Positions 52,451 through 64,000 of a stretch of DNA of 64,000 nucleotides are shown piece by piece; position 1 is the stretch's first letter; the number at the start of each line of letters is the position of its first letter. This DNA is from Siniperca chuatsi. Taxonomy: Eukaryota; Chordata; Actinopteri; Centrarchiformes; Sinipercidae. The stretch covers positions 16,978,167-17,042,166 of the forward strand of contig NC_058043.1 of assembly GCF_020085105.1 (NCBI RefSeq), written 5' to 3'. The position numbers were made by a program, and so were the translations under genes. The notes under the pieces were generated by a model that did no database searches, had not been told where the DNA came from, and saw only the letters and a program-made list of their open reading frames with translations.

Positions 52451-53087
52451 GGGATGGGTATCGTTAGGATTTTATTGATACTACTATTCTTATCGATGCT
52501 CTTATCGGTTCGGTTCTTTATCGATACTCTTATCGTTTTTTCATTACTAAATAATTGCTTTTAAAAATATGTAATTTTAAAAATTCAGAGCAGGATTAGA
52601 ATTTAATATTTTAAATATAACTAAATGTTGGTTATAGAGCAGCAATAGTGTTTACAACAGCAAAATCACTATATAAACTCAATTTCACTGAAACAAATCT
52701 AAAATGTCAAATAACATATATTCCTGACATCAAAATACTGAGTGATACTGATTTAGCTTGAGCTACTTCGCTGTGCTTGTGGAAAACATGAAAGACTGCA
52801 GATAGAGCAGATTAAAATATTGCTTTCTACATGTTTATGCTTGTTGAACAGGTGTATTGATAAAGTAAGGCCTTTTACTCGCAGAGGTTTTACACTTACT
52901 TAAATAACAAGCTTAGTTGTTGTCAACTCGAGTAATCTCCACCATGGCCTCTCTGATCTGCTGATTGCGCTCTGTGTGTCGGGGGGACCTCAGCCCAGCC
53001 CCCACACAGACAGCAAAAGAGGCTCACTACAGTGATTACTGATTTCGCCACGGGGTCCGTTTAATACTGGGTTTCAGTACCCATCCC
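52451..53087. mobile_element. GGGATGGGTA MITE, unit 2 of the tandem duplication
   Basis: Same ends as the other two copies. It differs from unit 1 by a few single-base losses in A or T runs. Confidence 0.7.
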
Positions 53088-53681
53088 AACTTACGAGTGC
53101 CCAATTGGTATTTAAGCTCAACAGTGGTAGCTGCTTCCATCATCAGCTCCAGAAAAATACATGTTTAATTCTTTTTTACCACTTGCCCAATTGGGCAAGT
53201 GAGTTGCTAGATTTATTTGCCCGATGTGGCATTTAACTTGCCCCGGGCAATCGGGAAATCCTTATTGTTGAGCCCTGTTATGTGAGCTTTATTGTTGACA
53301 TTGAGGGTTGGGCCTGCCCACTTTGCCAGGACTTTGTTTCCACACTGAAAGCTTTTCATGCAAACACAGACAACAATGGTTTGAAAACTTAAAGTGAAAG
53401 AGGTACACAGAGACAATTTGGCTTTATATGTTCAGTGTGTGCACTGATAATGACACAAGTATGTGGCCAATATTGTATGGTGTCAAGCAAAAATACATTT
53501 ATTATTTCCGTCTTCAAGTATGTACAGCTTTTGTGAAAGAGTACCGAAATGATGAGGTCAGGAAATGGTGGGGAAAACAGGTGATAAAGTAGGAAAAAGT
53601 AATCATACACCTAGCTTTCATTGCAAACATTAAAGCGATCAAATAATGAAATCTTTGCAAGTGATTCAACATGTTTCTCAG

Positions 53682-56600
53682 TTAAAGTTGTGTAACGATG
53701 AAATCCTCCAGGCGTCTCTGCAGGGCAGACTCAGCAGACATGAGCCAGCAGTCCAGTGTCGGGGGAGAGACAATACTGTAGTCAACAGCATCGGATCTAC
53801 AAAAGAAATACATTAATGGCCATATATCTTTATGTATGAGAGTAATTATCATTATAGCACTCTCAAACAGCTCTCTTTTTATACCAACTAATAATAGAGA
53901 ACAAAATGTACCTGGTAACATCAATCTCCTGGTCTTTGAGCTTAAGTTTTGTAGAGGGAGTTTGCTGCACCTCCTCATACACTGCTGCCTTTAGAGCTGG
54001 ACACACAGAGGACATACAATAAAGCAATGACACACAAAAGCTGGCACAAAATACTTGTGTCTTTTAACAAATGATTTCTCCGTCAACCAACACAGTTGGG
54101 TGCAAACACTGATTCAATATATTGTCAACCCGATATTAAATCATACAAGCAAATCTAGCCTTTTCACCCACCTAAAATTCCTGTAACGGTGTCGTCCGAT
54201 GGCTGCTGTCTTAAAACCGGCCAGATGAATTCTTTGTCACCTTGCTCATGAATTAAGATGACCATGCGTGTGTCTCCAGCTGCAACATCTATTTCCTTGT
54301 CCCGCCTGATCACTGTCACACTAGGGGGAAAAAAAACACCTCGTTCTGACTTTCTTTTGGACTCTTTTTAAAGGCCCTGCACACCCACACAGGTCATTTC
54401 ACTTATCTTGGCTGATTACACCCCCACTCAGGCTGAAGAGGTGAAAAGATATGCTGAGCATTACATGACATCACCAGAGTCAATACACCAATAAGAATGA
54501 TGAAGATGTAATTTCTCCCTCCCTGGCAGGTGCAACAAAGCTAACAGGAGAGTGAGGAAGATGTCCCTCAAACATAGTCTGCACACTCCAACACACTCCT
54601 GAGAAGAGCTCTTGTCATCCAAAATAATTAAAATCACCTGTGTGCAGGGCCTTTAATGTAACAGTCAGTTGTAAATACCAATTTACATTATAATAGTGAA
54701 TTAATCACAAATTCAACATCATGACTATCATCAGTGGGGTGTTGGGGCCTGTACCTGCCCTTTTTGCTCTCAGTGCTGAACACCTCTTTTTGTTCATGTT
54801 AACTAATTGTTTCCTCTGGAGAGTTTCCTCTGTCCTGTCAAGTTTATAACTACAGTTTTTAGTTTTGCTGCTTAAATGTTACACCTAGTTAAGTGCTTTC
54901 TCCTTGTGGTTTTATTCAGATTATCAGGAAAGCGACAAGAATGCACTATTTTTGTGATTTATTTCTTAAAATTTTCTCCCCAGGAGCATACCACTGAATG
55001 GTTTCACTTTCACTATGCACGACTATGTTGCCACTTGCCAGTAATTTGGTGCCCCCCTGCTATAAGCCTAGTGCCCCCCTTGGATATTTGTTCTAGCGCC
55101 CACACTGTATAGGGGGCACTTTTTAAAAGGAAAAAGTCAACATTTTAGGAAATATGCTCATTGGCTTTCTAGTGGAGAGTTAGATGAGAAGATTGATACA
55201 ACTCTCTCCGTTTGTACAGTAAATATGAAGCTAAGTTCGCTTAGCTTAGAAAAAAAGACTGGAAACAAGGGGAAACAGCTAGTACGAGCTCTGTTCAAGG
55301 GTGACAAAATCTGCCTAAAGCTCACCAATTAACACATTGTATCTCATTTGTTTAATCCATACAAAAACCTGAAAACAACAAATCACCCCCCCGTAAAATA
55401 GCGATGTAAGCTAAGATGGATGGATGCTGGCGCTTGGTTTATACATAGCATACGGACATGAGAGTGGAATCCATCCTCTCACCTAACTCTTGGCAAGAAC
55501 GTGAATGAGTGTATTTCCCAAAATGTTAAACTATTCCTTTAAAAGTCACTTTGACCTTAGGCCACACATAAAAAACCTAACTGCACACAGAAGCATTGTG
55601 CATCCCTATATCTCAGAGTCTGTATACACCACTGAGTATCATTGTAGCGTAATTCTTGCCATTACAATGCAAAGTCACCTTCCAACTGTGATGAGATCCT
55701 GTCCAGTGTGGCGTGTCACTGTCTGTCCCTCTCGTACAGTGATTCCCTTGGTGTCAACCTCAACATGCTGGTCAGTTTTGAAGTGGATGATAATCCTTTT
55801 GAAGCCTCCATACACTACTGAATCAAGTTCACCATTCACAGACAGCTCTAGTGCAAAAGGGAACAAAAACAACTCAACAACACCCTTGACAACTAGTCAT
55901 GGTGGCAGATGTACAAATACCAGTACTGTACTGTAGCCCAGTGGCTCTCTATCTAGGAGTGTTTAATAAGCTTATCATATGTTTTAATGTAAAATCTGTC
56001 AAATTATTGTAGTAAAAAGTAATATTTCCATCTGAAATGTTGTGAAGTAGAAGCATAAAGTATCATAAAATACAAATATTCAAGTGTACAAGTACTTCAA
56101 AATTGTACTTGAGTAAATGTACTTTCCACCACTGCAAACTAGGGGATAATTATGGCGTGATGCAGTGTATACAACTGACACAAAGATCCTGAGGAGAAAA
56201 GAAGAACCATAATTTTCTGTTACACATAGAAAGAGAGCAAAAGGCAAAATAAGGGGTTTATTGACCAGGCTGTTTAAGAACTTGAGGGGAACTAGTGATG
56301 GCACAAAGAGGAACATTACTGACCCCTGTTGGGATGGTGAAGCAGTTTAAGGCGGACATCTCCAGCGACATCAAAGCATAGTGGAAGAGATTGATTCTCA
56401 GTTTTTAGCAAAAACCTGTGGAAAAGAGGACCTGCAGAGGAACACAGAGATACAGAGTCACACAGCAGAAGGAAACACTTCTAAAATATACTGCTTTGCA
56501 TCTCAACACCAATTTAACCAACTAAAGATGCATTATAGTTTGATACTCCAAACTATCCAAACCTCGACTTTCCTGTGGTGTCGAACAGCAAAGGGGAAAG

Positions 56601-59600
56601 ACAAAACTTTCTTAGTATATTTGTCATTAACTAATTAATGCTATAATGCCTGATACAGTTAAAGACTGATCAGCTAGCTGGATGTTTTCAAATTGTTTCT
56701 CTCTAGCCACAGGGCATTTGTGATGATTACAGCATGGTGACAATGACAGGCAGGTTCTCTTAGTGAAAGTATGGCCTTTTACAGTATTTTTTACAGAAGT
56801 GCACCCTTTTATATGAACTATACCATGAATTACATGCATGAGATACTCTACCAGTAGTTGCTCTGTCTGGCACAATGGTGGGAAGCACCCTGATCTCCTC
56901 AGTCATCAACGGGACACCAGGAAGAATACCTGTAAATACATTTACACAAAGCCAGTTATATACTGTACATTTATATTACAAAGCTTTAGAGGACATTGTA
57001 TTAATTGGAGAGGATTTTGCATTAATTGACATCCATATTCTGACACCTGACCTCTGCTTCAAAACAAACCACTAAATACACACGTTATTCTAAATCCTCA
57101 CCAATTAAATTTCTCCTACAAACCCTAACCTACATCTACAAATTGAAAATCTATGTATACAAGTTGATGCTTTTTCAGTAGTTGTATTTAAAAATGTTTT
57201 CGTTGAAGAACATCTGATTCCTATCAAATCATGTGATTGGGCTACAATTGAAAAGGCCAAACAAAAATACTAATTCTTTAATGCCTGTTTTTGCAGTATT
57301 TAAATTTGCATGTAAATGTACACAATACATTTGGATAAGTTGGGGTAAAAACAAATAAAGTTAGGAAAAGGGAAAAGGACATTAGCATTCTACTTCTACC
57401 AAGGAGGTTGTGTTTTTCTGCTCTGTTTGTCCCTTAATTAGCACAATATCTCAAAAACTACTAAAAAGACTCAAAGAAATTTGGTGTAAAGTTTAGGCCA
57501 AGGGGCATAGAAGAAGTAGGTAATTTTCAGTGGAAATTCACATCCAACAGCAGCACCATGTGGCTTTTTTTTAAAGTAGTATAATTATAAATCATGAAAC
57601 AATAAATGGAAGCAGATCATTTTTTTCTCTTCAAGATTCTTAGAAAAATCAATCAGTGACAACATCCAATTTTGCCCAAACAAATTTTCCACCTGTTGGA
57701 AATATTTATAATAAAGCAAAACATTATATGTTGGAAAATATTTAACATAACACATTTTGAAGACATAGCCTGGGGGGAAAAAATCATTAGTTATTTTATA
57801 TATAATGCCTACATTTTGTAGACCTGACCCATTTGTGGTAGTCTGCCACCGTTGCTTCTTCAGCCCTGTGTTCTCTGTTGTTTCCCCTTCCTGATGTTTC
57901 CTGTGTGTCCCCTACTTGTCTGTGTGTGTGTATGTCACCGGCTCCATGAATCCTCACCTGCCGCTGATCACCGGCACACCTGTCCTCTATCTACTCATCA
58001 GTCTCCACAGCTTATATGCCAGACTCTTCCACTACACCGACGCCAGATTGTCCCCGTACACTGTACGACCACTATGTCAAGGCTCTGCTAAGAAATACGC
58101 AGCTAAGTACTTTGCAAGTATATTTTGTTTCCTCGTGTTTTTGATCCTGTCTTCTGTTCTGCCCAAAGGATTATCCTGTGCTGGTGATCAGCTCCTGTTG
58201 TTCTCTGGATTCCTGTCTGCCTGCCTCTTCAGACATCTCCACCTTGCCTGTTCTCCACTGCTACACCCCGGTCCAATATCCATGCTTGTTATAATAAAGT
58301 GTGAATCAAGTGACTAGCTACCTTGTGGTTCTGCATTTTTGTGGGTTCAAAGATCGTACATACGACACCATTTGGCTATTTGATACATACACCTATAATT
58401 GATTGTCTTTCACTGTGTGTTATAATGCAGATGCAGAACATTTCAGAATACAGAAAAAGATGTTTACCTGCAGTAACCATGAAAGACATATCTTGGAAAT
58501 GTGGAGGGAGGAAACCACGGTTTCCTGCTGATATTTCATACAGATCTGGAAAATGTCAAAACAGGCAAATTTAAGAATTAAACATCTGTTAATATCTTGC
58601 AGGTACATTTTCTGTAAAAAATATACTTTACAAAATACTATTTGTTACAAATGTAACTAGTAATATTCAGAACCTCGCAGAAGAATTAGTTATATTGTTA
58701 TATATATAGTTAATATTGCACATTTCACGTTACTGCAGTTTTTGCTAATATCACAGAAGTGCTTTGCAAAAAAAATCTAAGATTACAACTTTAAATTTTG
58801 TGAGTATGAGAAAACTATTTAAAAATGACAAGACCTTTTCAGACAGTTTAAGTTGTAACTATGAAAAATTTCTACAACGTGAACAAGTAATGGTTTTAAG
58901 CTGCAAAAGCAGTAGTCATATCAGAACAGTGCAGATGTGTAACTGTGTCATACCTCCAATGGAGTCATCATAATCCTGAAAACTAATCCCTGCTTAGAAA
59001 GAAAAACATACCATGAAATTAAGATACAGTTGTTAATTTATGTACTAATTTACTTGATTATATACTCTGTATGTTAGCATATGCTTTGTAAGTTAGCATT
59101 GCAACCTCCCAAGTGTGTCTTAGGGAGGGACGCTCAGGTCACTCCTTCTTGCTGATCCATAAAGGTTTTTTGTAAAACACATTAAAATATCAATTGCCTT
59201 TGTGCTGTTAAAAAGAAAAGGATGAGGACAAAAAGTTAAAGCTGGAGTGCAGGACTTTTACATATAAATGAAAATCTGTTGCATTCAAGCCCTTGCCAAA
59301 TGAGTTCACAAAATGCTGATTAAGCCTATCACTGCCAGGTAAATCTCCCTGTATTTCGCAGTATACAGAAATTTTTAATCTAGTTTCAGCGGGGCGGACT
59401 GCACTTTATGTCAGCCATCAATGATTGGTTTGCCAGAGCTGAATGGAGGAGCAACTGTACAGGAAGGATTACAGTGGAGATTACTGGTGTAGCTTTTCCT
59501 TGTTGGAGCTGAAAGAAGAAAAGGGACTGAGGGCAGAAACGCATGTCGCGTAACTGCTCTTGGACAGGTAGGTATTTGTAAAATATTTGGAGTAGGCTAT

Positions 59601-62600
59601 GTAGCTATTACATTTACTCTACCTAAATAATGGATTATTGTCTTGGAACTGTGGAAATTTCGCTGTACTTTTGTAACTATTTCTGAACACAAGCCTACGT
59701 CACAAGCACACAACGTTTGTGTAACTGTGTTACTCTCACTGCCAAAAGGGGAGACAAAAGTTCCACACTGCAGGTTTAAGATACAGTTAGTTATTTACTC
59801 ATGATGTTTACAAATTATATTGTAGTTCAACATGGGTGGTTGGAACCATAAATTAAACCAAAATTAAAAGGATTGATCAGAACTGGTACAGAGAAAGAAG
59901 TTTACCTGCAGGAATCAACATATCTGGGGAATGTTGAACAAGGAGATAACCAGGGTTTCCTGATGACATTTATTAGCAATTAATTCTTGCAATAATGAAA
60001 TGTTAAATTATGAATTGTTCTTAATTATTTCATTGCAAATAATTAAAATCAATTAGTTAATCAATCAGTTAATCAATTAGTTTATTATTGTTAATTAAGT
60101 ATCAATCAATCAATGTAAGTGCCACCCACAAACTGTGAACTGGGAATCTGTTGTTATAAAATGCAATAACTGTATTCATGCATAGTAATTACACCACCTG
60201 ATACCAAATCATGCAGATGTGTCTTACTCAGATCAAGTAATTGGCCTGATAAGAGAGAAATGTTGAAAAAGAGACATTGGAAACCATTGATTTTTCATTG
60301 TGTTTGTTTTGTGTTATACAAATAAACTTGCCTTGACTTGCGTGGCCGTGCTCACCAGCAGGTGTTTCACCTTCTTTGGGTTTATGGAGCACTTCTGTGT
60401 TCTCCCCCAGAGGCTTGGTGACCACCATGGATGTGAGTGGGGTCACAAAGCTGTACTTCAGCGACAGCTCCAAGGCCTCTTTCTTCACATTCTCCTTCTC
60501 AGGTCCAGATAACTGCAGCCTGTGTCACAAGTATGAACATTTGTTTTAAACATGACAGTTACATTACAGCAAAGTATGGTAAAGTTATATAGCAGCCAAT
60601 GCTATCTTTTGATACTATTTTTGTTGAATCCTCAGTAGCTGTTTGGCTTCCCCAACAATTAATGTGAACCCACACATATACACACATATTACTCCTCTTA
60701 CTCATGTCAACTTTCCTCTTTTGTCAATAAATTAGTGCTGAAATGATTAGTTGATAAATTGTATTAGCATTAGCATTAACGTCAGATTAAGCTAGCTAGC
60801 TGCGGCTGATAAAAAAGGTACAGTCGTCCTTTCTGCCCCCAAAGTACCCGGTCGTCAACTAGAAATGAGAAGTCTGCTTCTGTTTACTTCTGTGTGAAAT
60901 CAAAGACCCGTTGTTTCAAAAGTTATACTGCGAATTTCGAGCAACAAATCCGCCACCGTTACCAAAGTAAACTGCATATGTGCCCTGCAACAACGGAAAG
61001 CTTGAAAGGCGTAGAAACAGTAACTAGAGGGCTTAGCAAACAGTTAATTGATGATAGAAAATTCATCGTCAACAATTTTGATAATCGATTAAATTGCTTA
61101 AGTCATAGCAAAATTGCTAAACATTGTCTGGTTCAAGCTTCTCAAATGAGTAAGGATTTGCTTTGTTTCACTGGATTGTAAATTAAAATTGTTCGGGTTT
61201 TGGACTGTTCACCTTGAGCCCTGGGATATTGTGATGAGCATTTTCCAGTATTTTATATTTTCATATGTCAACTATTATTTTATTCAATAGAAATATGAGG
61301 GTTGCAGGCCTTCAACAAATTCGTGATTACAAACAAGAACAAAGAGAAAACATGGTCGACATCACACTCACTCTTTCTCCAGAAGCTGTTTGACTGTGAG
61401 GTAGGCCCAAACTCTCTGGATATGGCTGTCAGACACTGTTCCAGTGGACTCCACAGGGGTGTTAGTGTCAGAAAACACCACCCTTGTATTCCTCTGTCAT
61501 AGTCCAAATGAATTGTTATGTGAGTGTACACAGGGACTTTCACAAACCTTTCAGAAGATTACAGCTGATGTGCAGTGTGGATCAATCCTTACCGAAATGG
61601 CCACAACTTGTGGAGTGAAGCTTTCAATGTCGTTGTTAGTGATCTGACCGGCCACAACAATCTCAGAGCCATTATAATACTGGCTGAAGTTAGTCTGGGT
61701 TAGATTGGTCCCACCCACATAGATCATTGTCACATCTGTCAACAGAGGAGTGGCCACCTCTTCATAGAAACCCTGTTGACATACAGTATGGACACTGTAT
61801 GAATGTTTAATCTCTCCACAGTCCACCATGATCAATTTTATCTCATGGGAATGTAGCAAATCTATAATGAGGGGGGTGCAAGTGATTTAAAATACCTGCA
61901 GCTGTAAATTAGCATCAGAGTCTTCATAAATCCGTCGTGCCGCACCATTGTTCTGCAGCGACATCTTCTCAAGGAACTCAAAATTGACATCAAAACCAAA
62001 ACCAAGACAGTAGAGTGGGAATTTGTCTGCAATAGCCCGTCTTACATTTGACTGTATCATTTCAAGATTTGTCACCCCTGCAAATACACAAGACGGGTGG
62101 TTTAAAAAGGCAAGTTGAACTCAAATTCCCTTACGCAGTACAATCAACAACTATCCTGTGATTAGTAGAAGTTTCAGTGTGTACATAAACACATTTTATA
62201 CAATTAACTGTAAATAATGCTAACGTTATTTTCATGTAAAATGTCTGTGATCTTTAAAGACCCCCAAGGGTGGGCTTTAGTTTGGTGACAGGAGAGGGTA
62301 TTCAGAAAAAGACTGTAGTCAACCCAGCGACAGATCATTTAAAAATGATTATTAAGTATTTGTGTTTGTGCACGTGATTGCGTGCATGTGTATTTTATTG
62401 TAACCTGTGGTTGGGTCTCCATCGGTGAGAAGTATAAGGATTGACGCTGAACCTTCTCTGGGATGTGCATTCAGCATACGTGCTCCTTCCAACACCGCTC
62501 CGTTAATGTCTGTGGCTGAAATGAAACGAAAAAATGTTTCATTGACACCGTTCTGCTGTCAAATGTTCACATCCCTTAATAAAATATTTTATTAAAAACC

Positions 62601-63887
62601 TCACCTCCTCTATCTTTAATACCCTGTGCAAATGTCTTGGCACTATCCAGGTTTTCTTGGTTGGCCTGAACAAGTTCTCGTTTCCAGTGAAAAATGTTGT
62701 CATCAAAAGTGATGAGACCAAAGAAGTCATCTTCTGCCAGGTCATTCAAGATGTGGATTAATGCTATTCGGGTCTGTGCAAAAACATCATTCACACATTA
62801 GAACTTTTATTCAAGTAAGAAACCATGTGAGAATATTTGTGTACTTCATAAAGTTGTCTGTTAAGTAAATCATAGACATAATAGACTAATTAACTGTCAC
62901 AAACTAACACTCTTCAAATACTGTACCTGTTGTATTTTTCTGCCATGCATTGAGCCACTTTGATCAATAACGAAGACAACATTTTTTGGTATGCGGGGAA
63001 GACTAGATGGAGCAAAGTGATGAACAAAGTACCCAGCTGATGTCTTGGGGGGAGTAAGAAGAAAGTTTGGTTAGAAAAGATTGTTACAAGGACAGGGAAA
63101 GATAAAATATCCATTTCAGTAAGTATGGTATTTTTTTTTTTAGCTCTTACTGATTACTTACTATGTTCAATGCTAATAGACCATTCAGAGTCAACAGTCT
63201 TGCAGGAAATTTACTCTTACTGTACCTTGATGTCTCCCAGTGAGGTGTCCCTGTTGACATCATAAACAATAACCAGATCTCCATTCATACCCTGATCTCC
63301 ACAGCTGTCACATGTTTTCTGTTGGTCCTCTGTCGGGTAGAAATACACCCACGCCTGGAAACAGAAGAAGAATCAGGTTTCATAGACACTTGGTAGACAA
63401 ATAATGTCAATGAATGAGTTCTGTTGGTCAAAAAGAAGAGTCCTCTGCCTTTCATTAAATTTGATTAGATTCAACCTTATTGTCACTGCACAGTATTGAA
63501 CACTACTGGTACAGCAAAATGCAGTTTGGTATCCAACCAGAAAGAGCAAACAGTTGGAAAAGTGGACATAGATATACAGTATATAAAAATGAATGAATGA
63601 TACTAAGAGATGTGCATCAGAATGAGCAATAAGCCAGAATGTATACATATGTATGTATATCCAGTGCCATTGTGGCGCCATGATGTATAGTATACTTAAA
63701 CATCTGGATATGGGTCAGAATAAGATAGCAATCAAGTTAAATACAGATCAGAATTTTGCATCACTGCATGCTGTACCTGTTTGTCTGCATGTGTTTTGGT
63801 GATGGCATTAGCCAGAGCTTTGGTGCTCAGCCCTCCTTTAACCTCAATGAAATTGATGCCGGCTTTCTCATTAATGTACACATCAAC
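53682..63887 (-). CDS. ITIH heavy chain-like, tandem copy C (5' exons beyond the window)
   Basis: Visible exons, all in phase: 63777-63887, 63226-63354, 62927-63043, 62605-62773, 62405-62515, 61896-62077, 61593-61772, 61372-61493, 60356-60519, mini-exons 59906-59959, 58954-58992 and 58468-58524, then 56852-56929, 56324-56431, 55679-55847, 54172-54320, 53912-53996 and 53682-53796. The next exon (VIT end) should start just past 64000. The vWA MIDAS (DQSGS) and [10 protein letters not shown] are kept, and the three frameshifts of copy B are absent. The exon after the vWA region is shorter than in A and B (164, not 248 bp): it stops after 'KPKEGETPA' at a donor that A and B do not use. The two downstream mini-exons are divergent ([30 protein letters not shown]). 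It looks functional as far as seen. Confidence 0.88.
55123..55543. mobile_element. MITE with about 30-bp terminal inverted repeats (copy C)
   Basis: Orthologous to 15864-16293 and 36804-37223, with the same ends. Confidence 0.85.
57834..58367 (+). mobile_element. Solo LTR, 534 bp, with 5-bp target duplication
   Basis: Copies A and B read 'gacccatttggctattt' here. In C the same words are split as 'gaCCATT' + TGTGGTAGTCTGCC ... GTACATACGACA + 'CCATTtggc', so a TGT...ACA element is flanked by the 5-bp duplication CCATT (57829-57833 and 58368-58372). TG/CA ends, a 5-bp duplication, a TATA-like CTTATATGC (about 58010) and a late AATAAAG (about 58291) are LTR features. There is no internal coding region or second LTR, so it is a solo LTR, probably Ty3/Gypsy type. 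It lies in an intron, antisense to the gene, only in copy C. Confidence 0.85.
58468..59959 (-). repeat. Mini-exon region, copy C (three phase 1-1 exons, two divergent)
   Basis: Transcript order 59906-59959 (54 bp, [17 protein letters not shown], as in A and B), 58954-58992 (39 bp, [12 protein letters not shown] in place of [11 protein letters not shown]) and 58468-58524 (57 bp, [18 protein letters not shown] in place of [10 protein letters not shown]...). Phases are the same. The two divergent exons lie inside the older mosaic segment. Confidence 0.75.
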
Positions 63888-64000
63888 CTGGCATTGAGGA
63901 AAAAATAAAATAAAACAGTAAGAAGCTCTGACCATGGAAGATGTTATTAACCCAGCATTGTTTTCCTGGATGATGATATGATTAGATACCAACAGGAAAG

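Larger units (their letters stand above)
50755..53346. repeat. Tandem duplication, about 1.24-kb unit, in the B-C spacer
   Basis: The word CCCCGGGCAATCGGG occurs at 50755, 52000 and 53241, a period of about 1245 then 1241 bases. There are two near-identical full units plus a partial one; the A-B spacer has a single unit. The repeat junction reads 'ccacacag|gataaataagcag', whereas the single-unit spacer reads 'ccacactgaaagc' and 'gaatggataaataagcag'. Each full unit carries a copy of the GGGATGGGTA MITE (51205-51846 and 52451-53087). No gene inside. Confidence 0.9.

Noticed and set aside
1..64000. tRNA, rRNA or snRNA genes
   Set aside because: I looked for tRNA A/B-box pairs and known small RNA cores by eye and saw none convincing; a covariance-model search would be needed to exclude them.

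Overview
This window is nuclear DNA from a ray-finned (teleost) fish. The evidence is the vertebrate intron-split genes, recognisable vertebrate families on the minus strand, and dense teleost-type repeats: L2/Rex1-like and other LINEs, a DIRS-like element, MITEs with teleost consensus ends, and a solo LTR. There are no prokaryotic signals. Exons were read by hand from GT/AG sites and checked for phase, so boundaries are models rather than transcript evidence.

Layout, all genes on the minus strand. (1) 1166-2902, with a 5' untranslated exon near 3836-4040: a short CRELD1-like gene. It carries the EGF/furin-type repeats and the two C-terminal membrane segments of CRELD1, but the usual N-terminal half is replaced by a signal-peptide-like start. 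(2) 5432-12352: an interleukin-17 receptor with extracellular region, one transmembrane helix and a SEFIR domain, best matched to il17rc. Its signal-peptide exon was not found. CRELD1 next to IL17RC matches tetrapod gene order. (3) 14738 to the right edge: three tandem, near-identical inter-alpha-trypsin inhibitor heavy chain (ITIH) genes. Copy A (14738-33517) is a complete 24-exon, 943-codon model. Copy B (35367-50501) has the same exons but three single-base deletions. Copy C (53682-63887, continuing beyond the window) has intact exons as far as it is visible.

The most interesting part is how the ITIH copies differ. Between the von Willebrand A region and the C-terminal domain lies a run of tiny exons (39-66 bp), all of phase 1-1, so they can be added or lost without breaking the frame. 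Copy A has five; B and C have three each. The exon feeding into this run ends differently in every copy. The exon where ITIH1-3 carry the Asp-Pro-His-Phe cleavage and chondroitin-sulfate linkage motif has no such motif in any copy. Copy C is a mosaic: about 57,180-59,120 is clearly older than its flanks.

Mobile DNA marks the history of the cluster. A DIRS-like tyrosine-recombinase retrotransposon sits at the same intron position in A and B, while C holds an empty site. A 534-bp solo LTR with a 5-bp target duplication lies only in C. A nested pair of LINEs fills one intron of A only. The B-C spacer carries an about 1.24-kb tandem duplication that includes a MITE.
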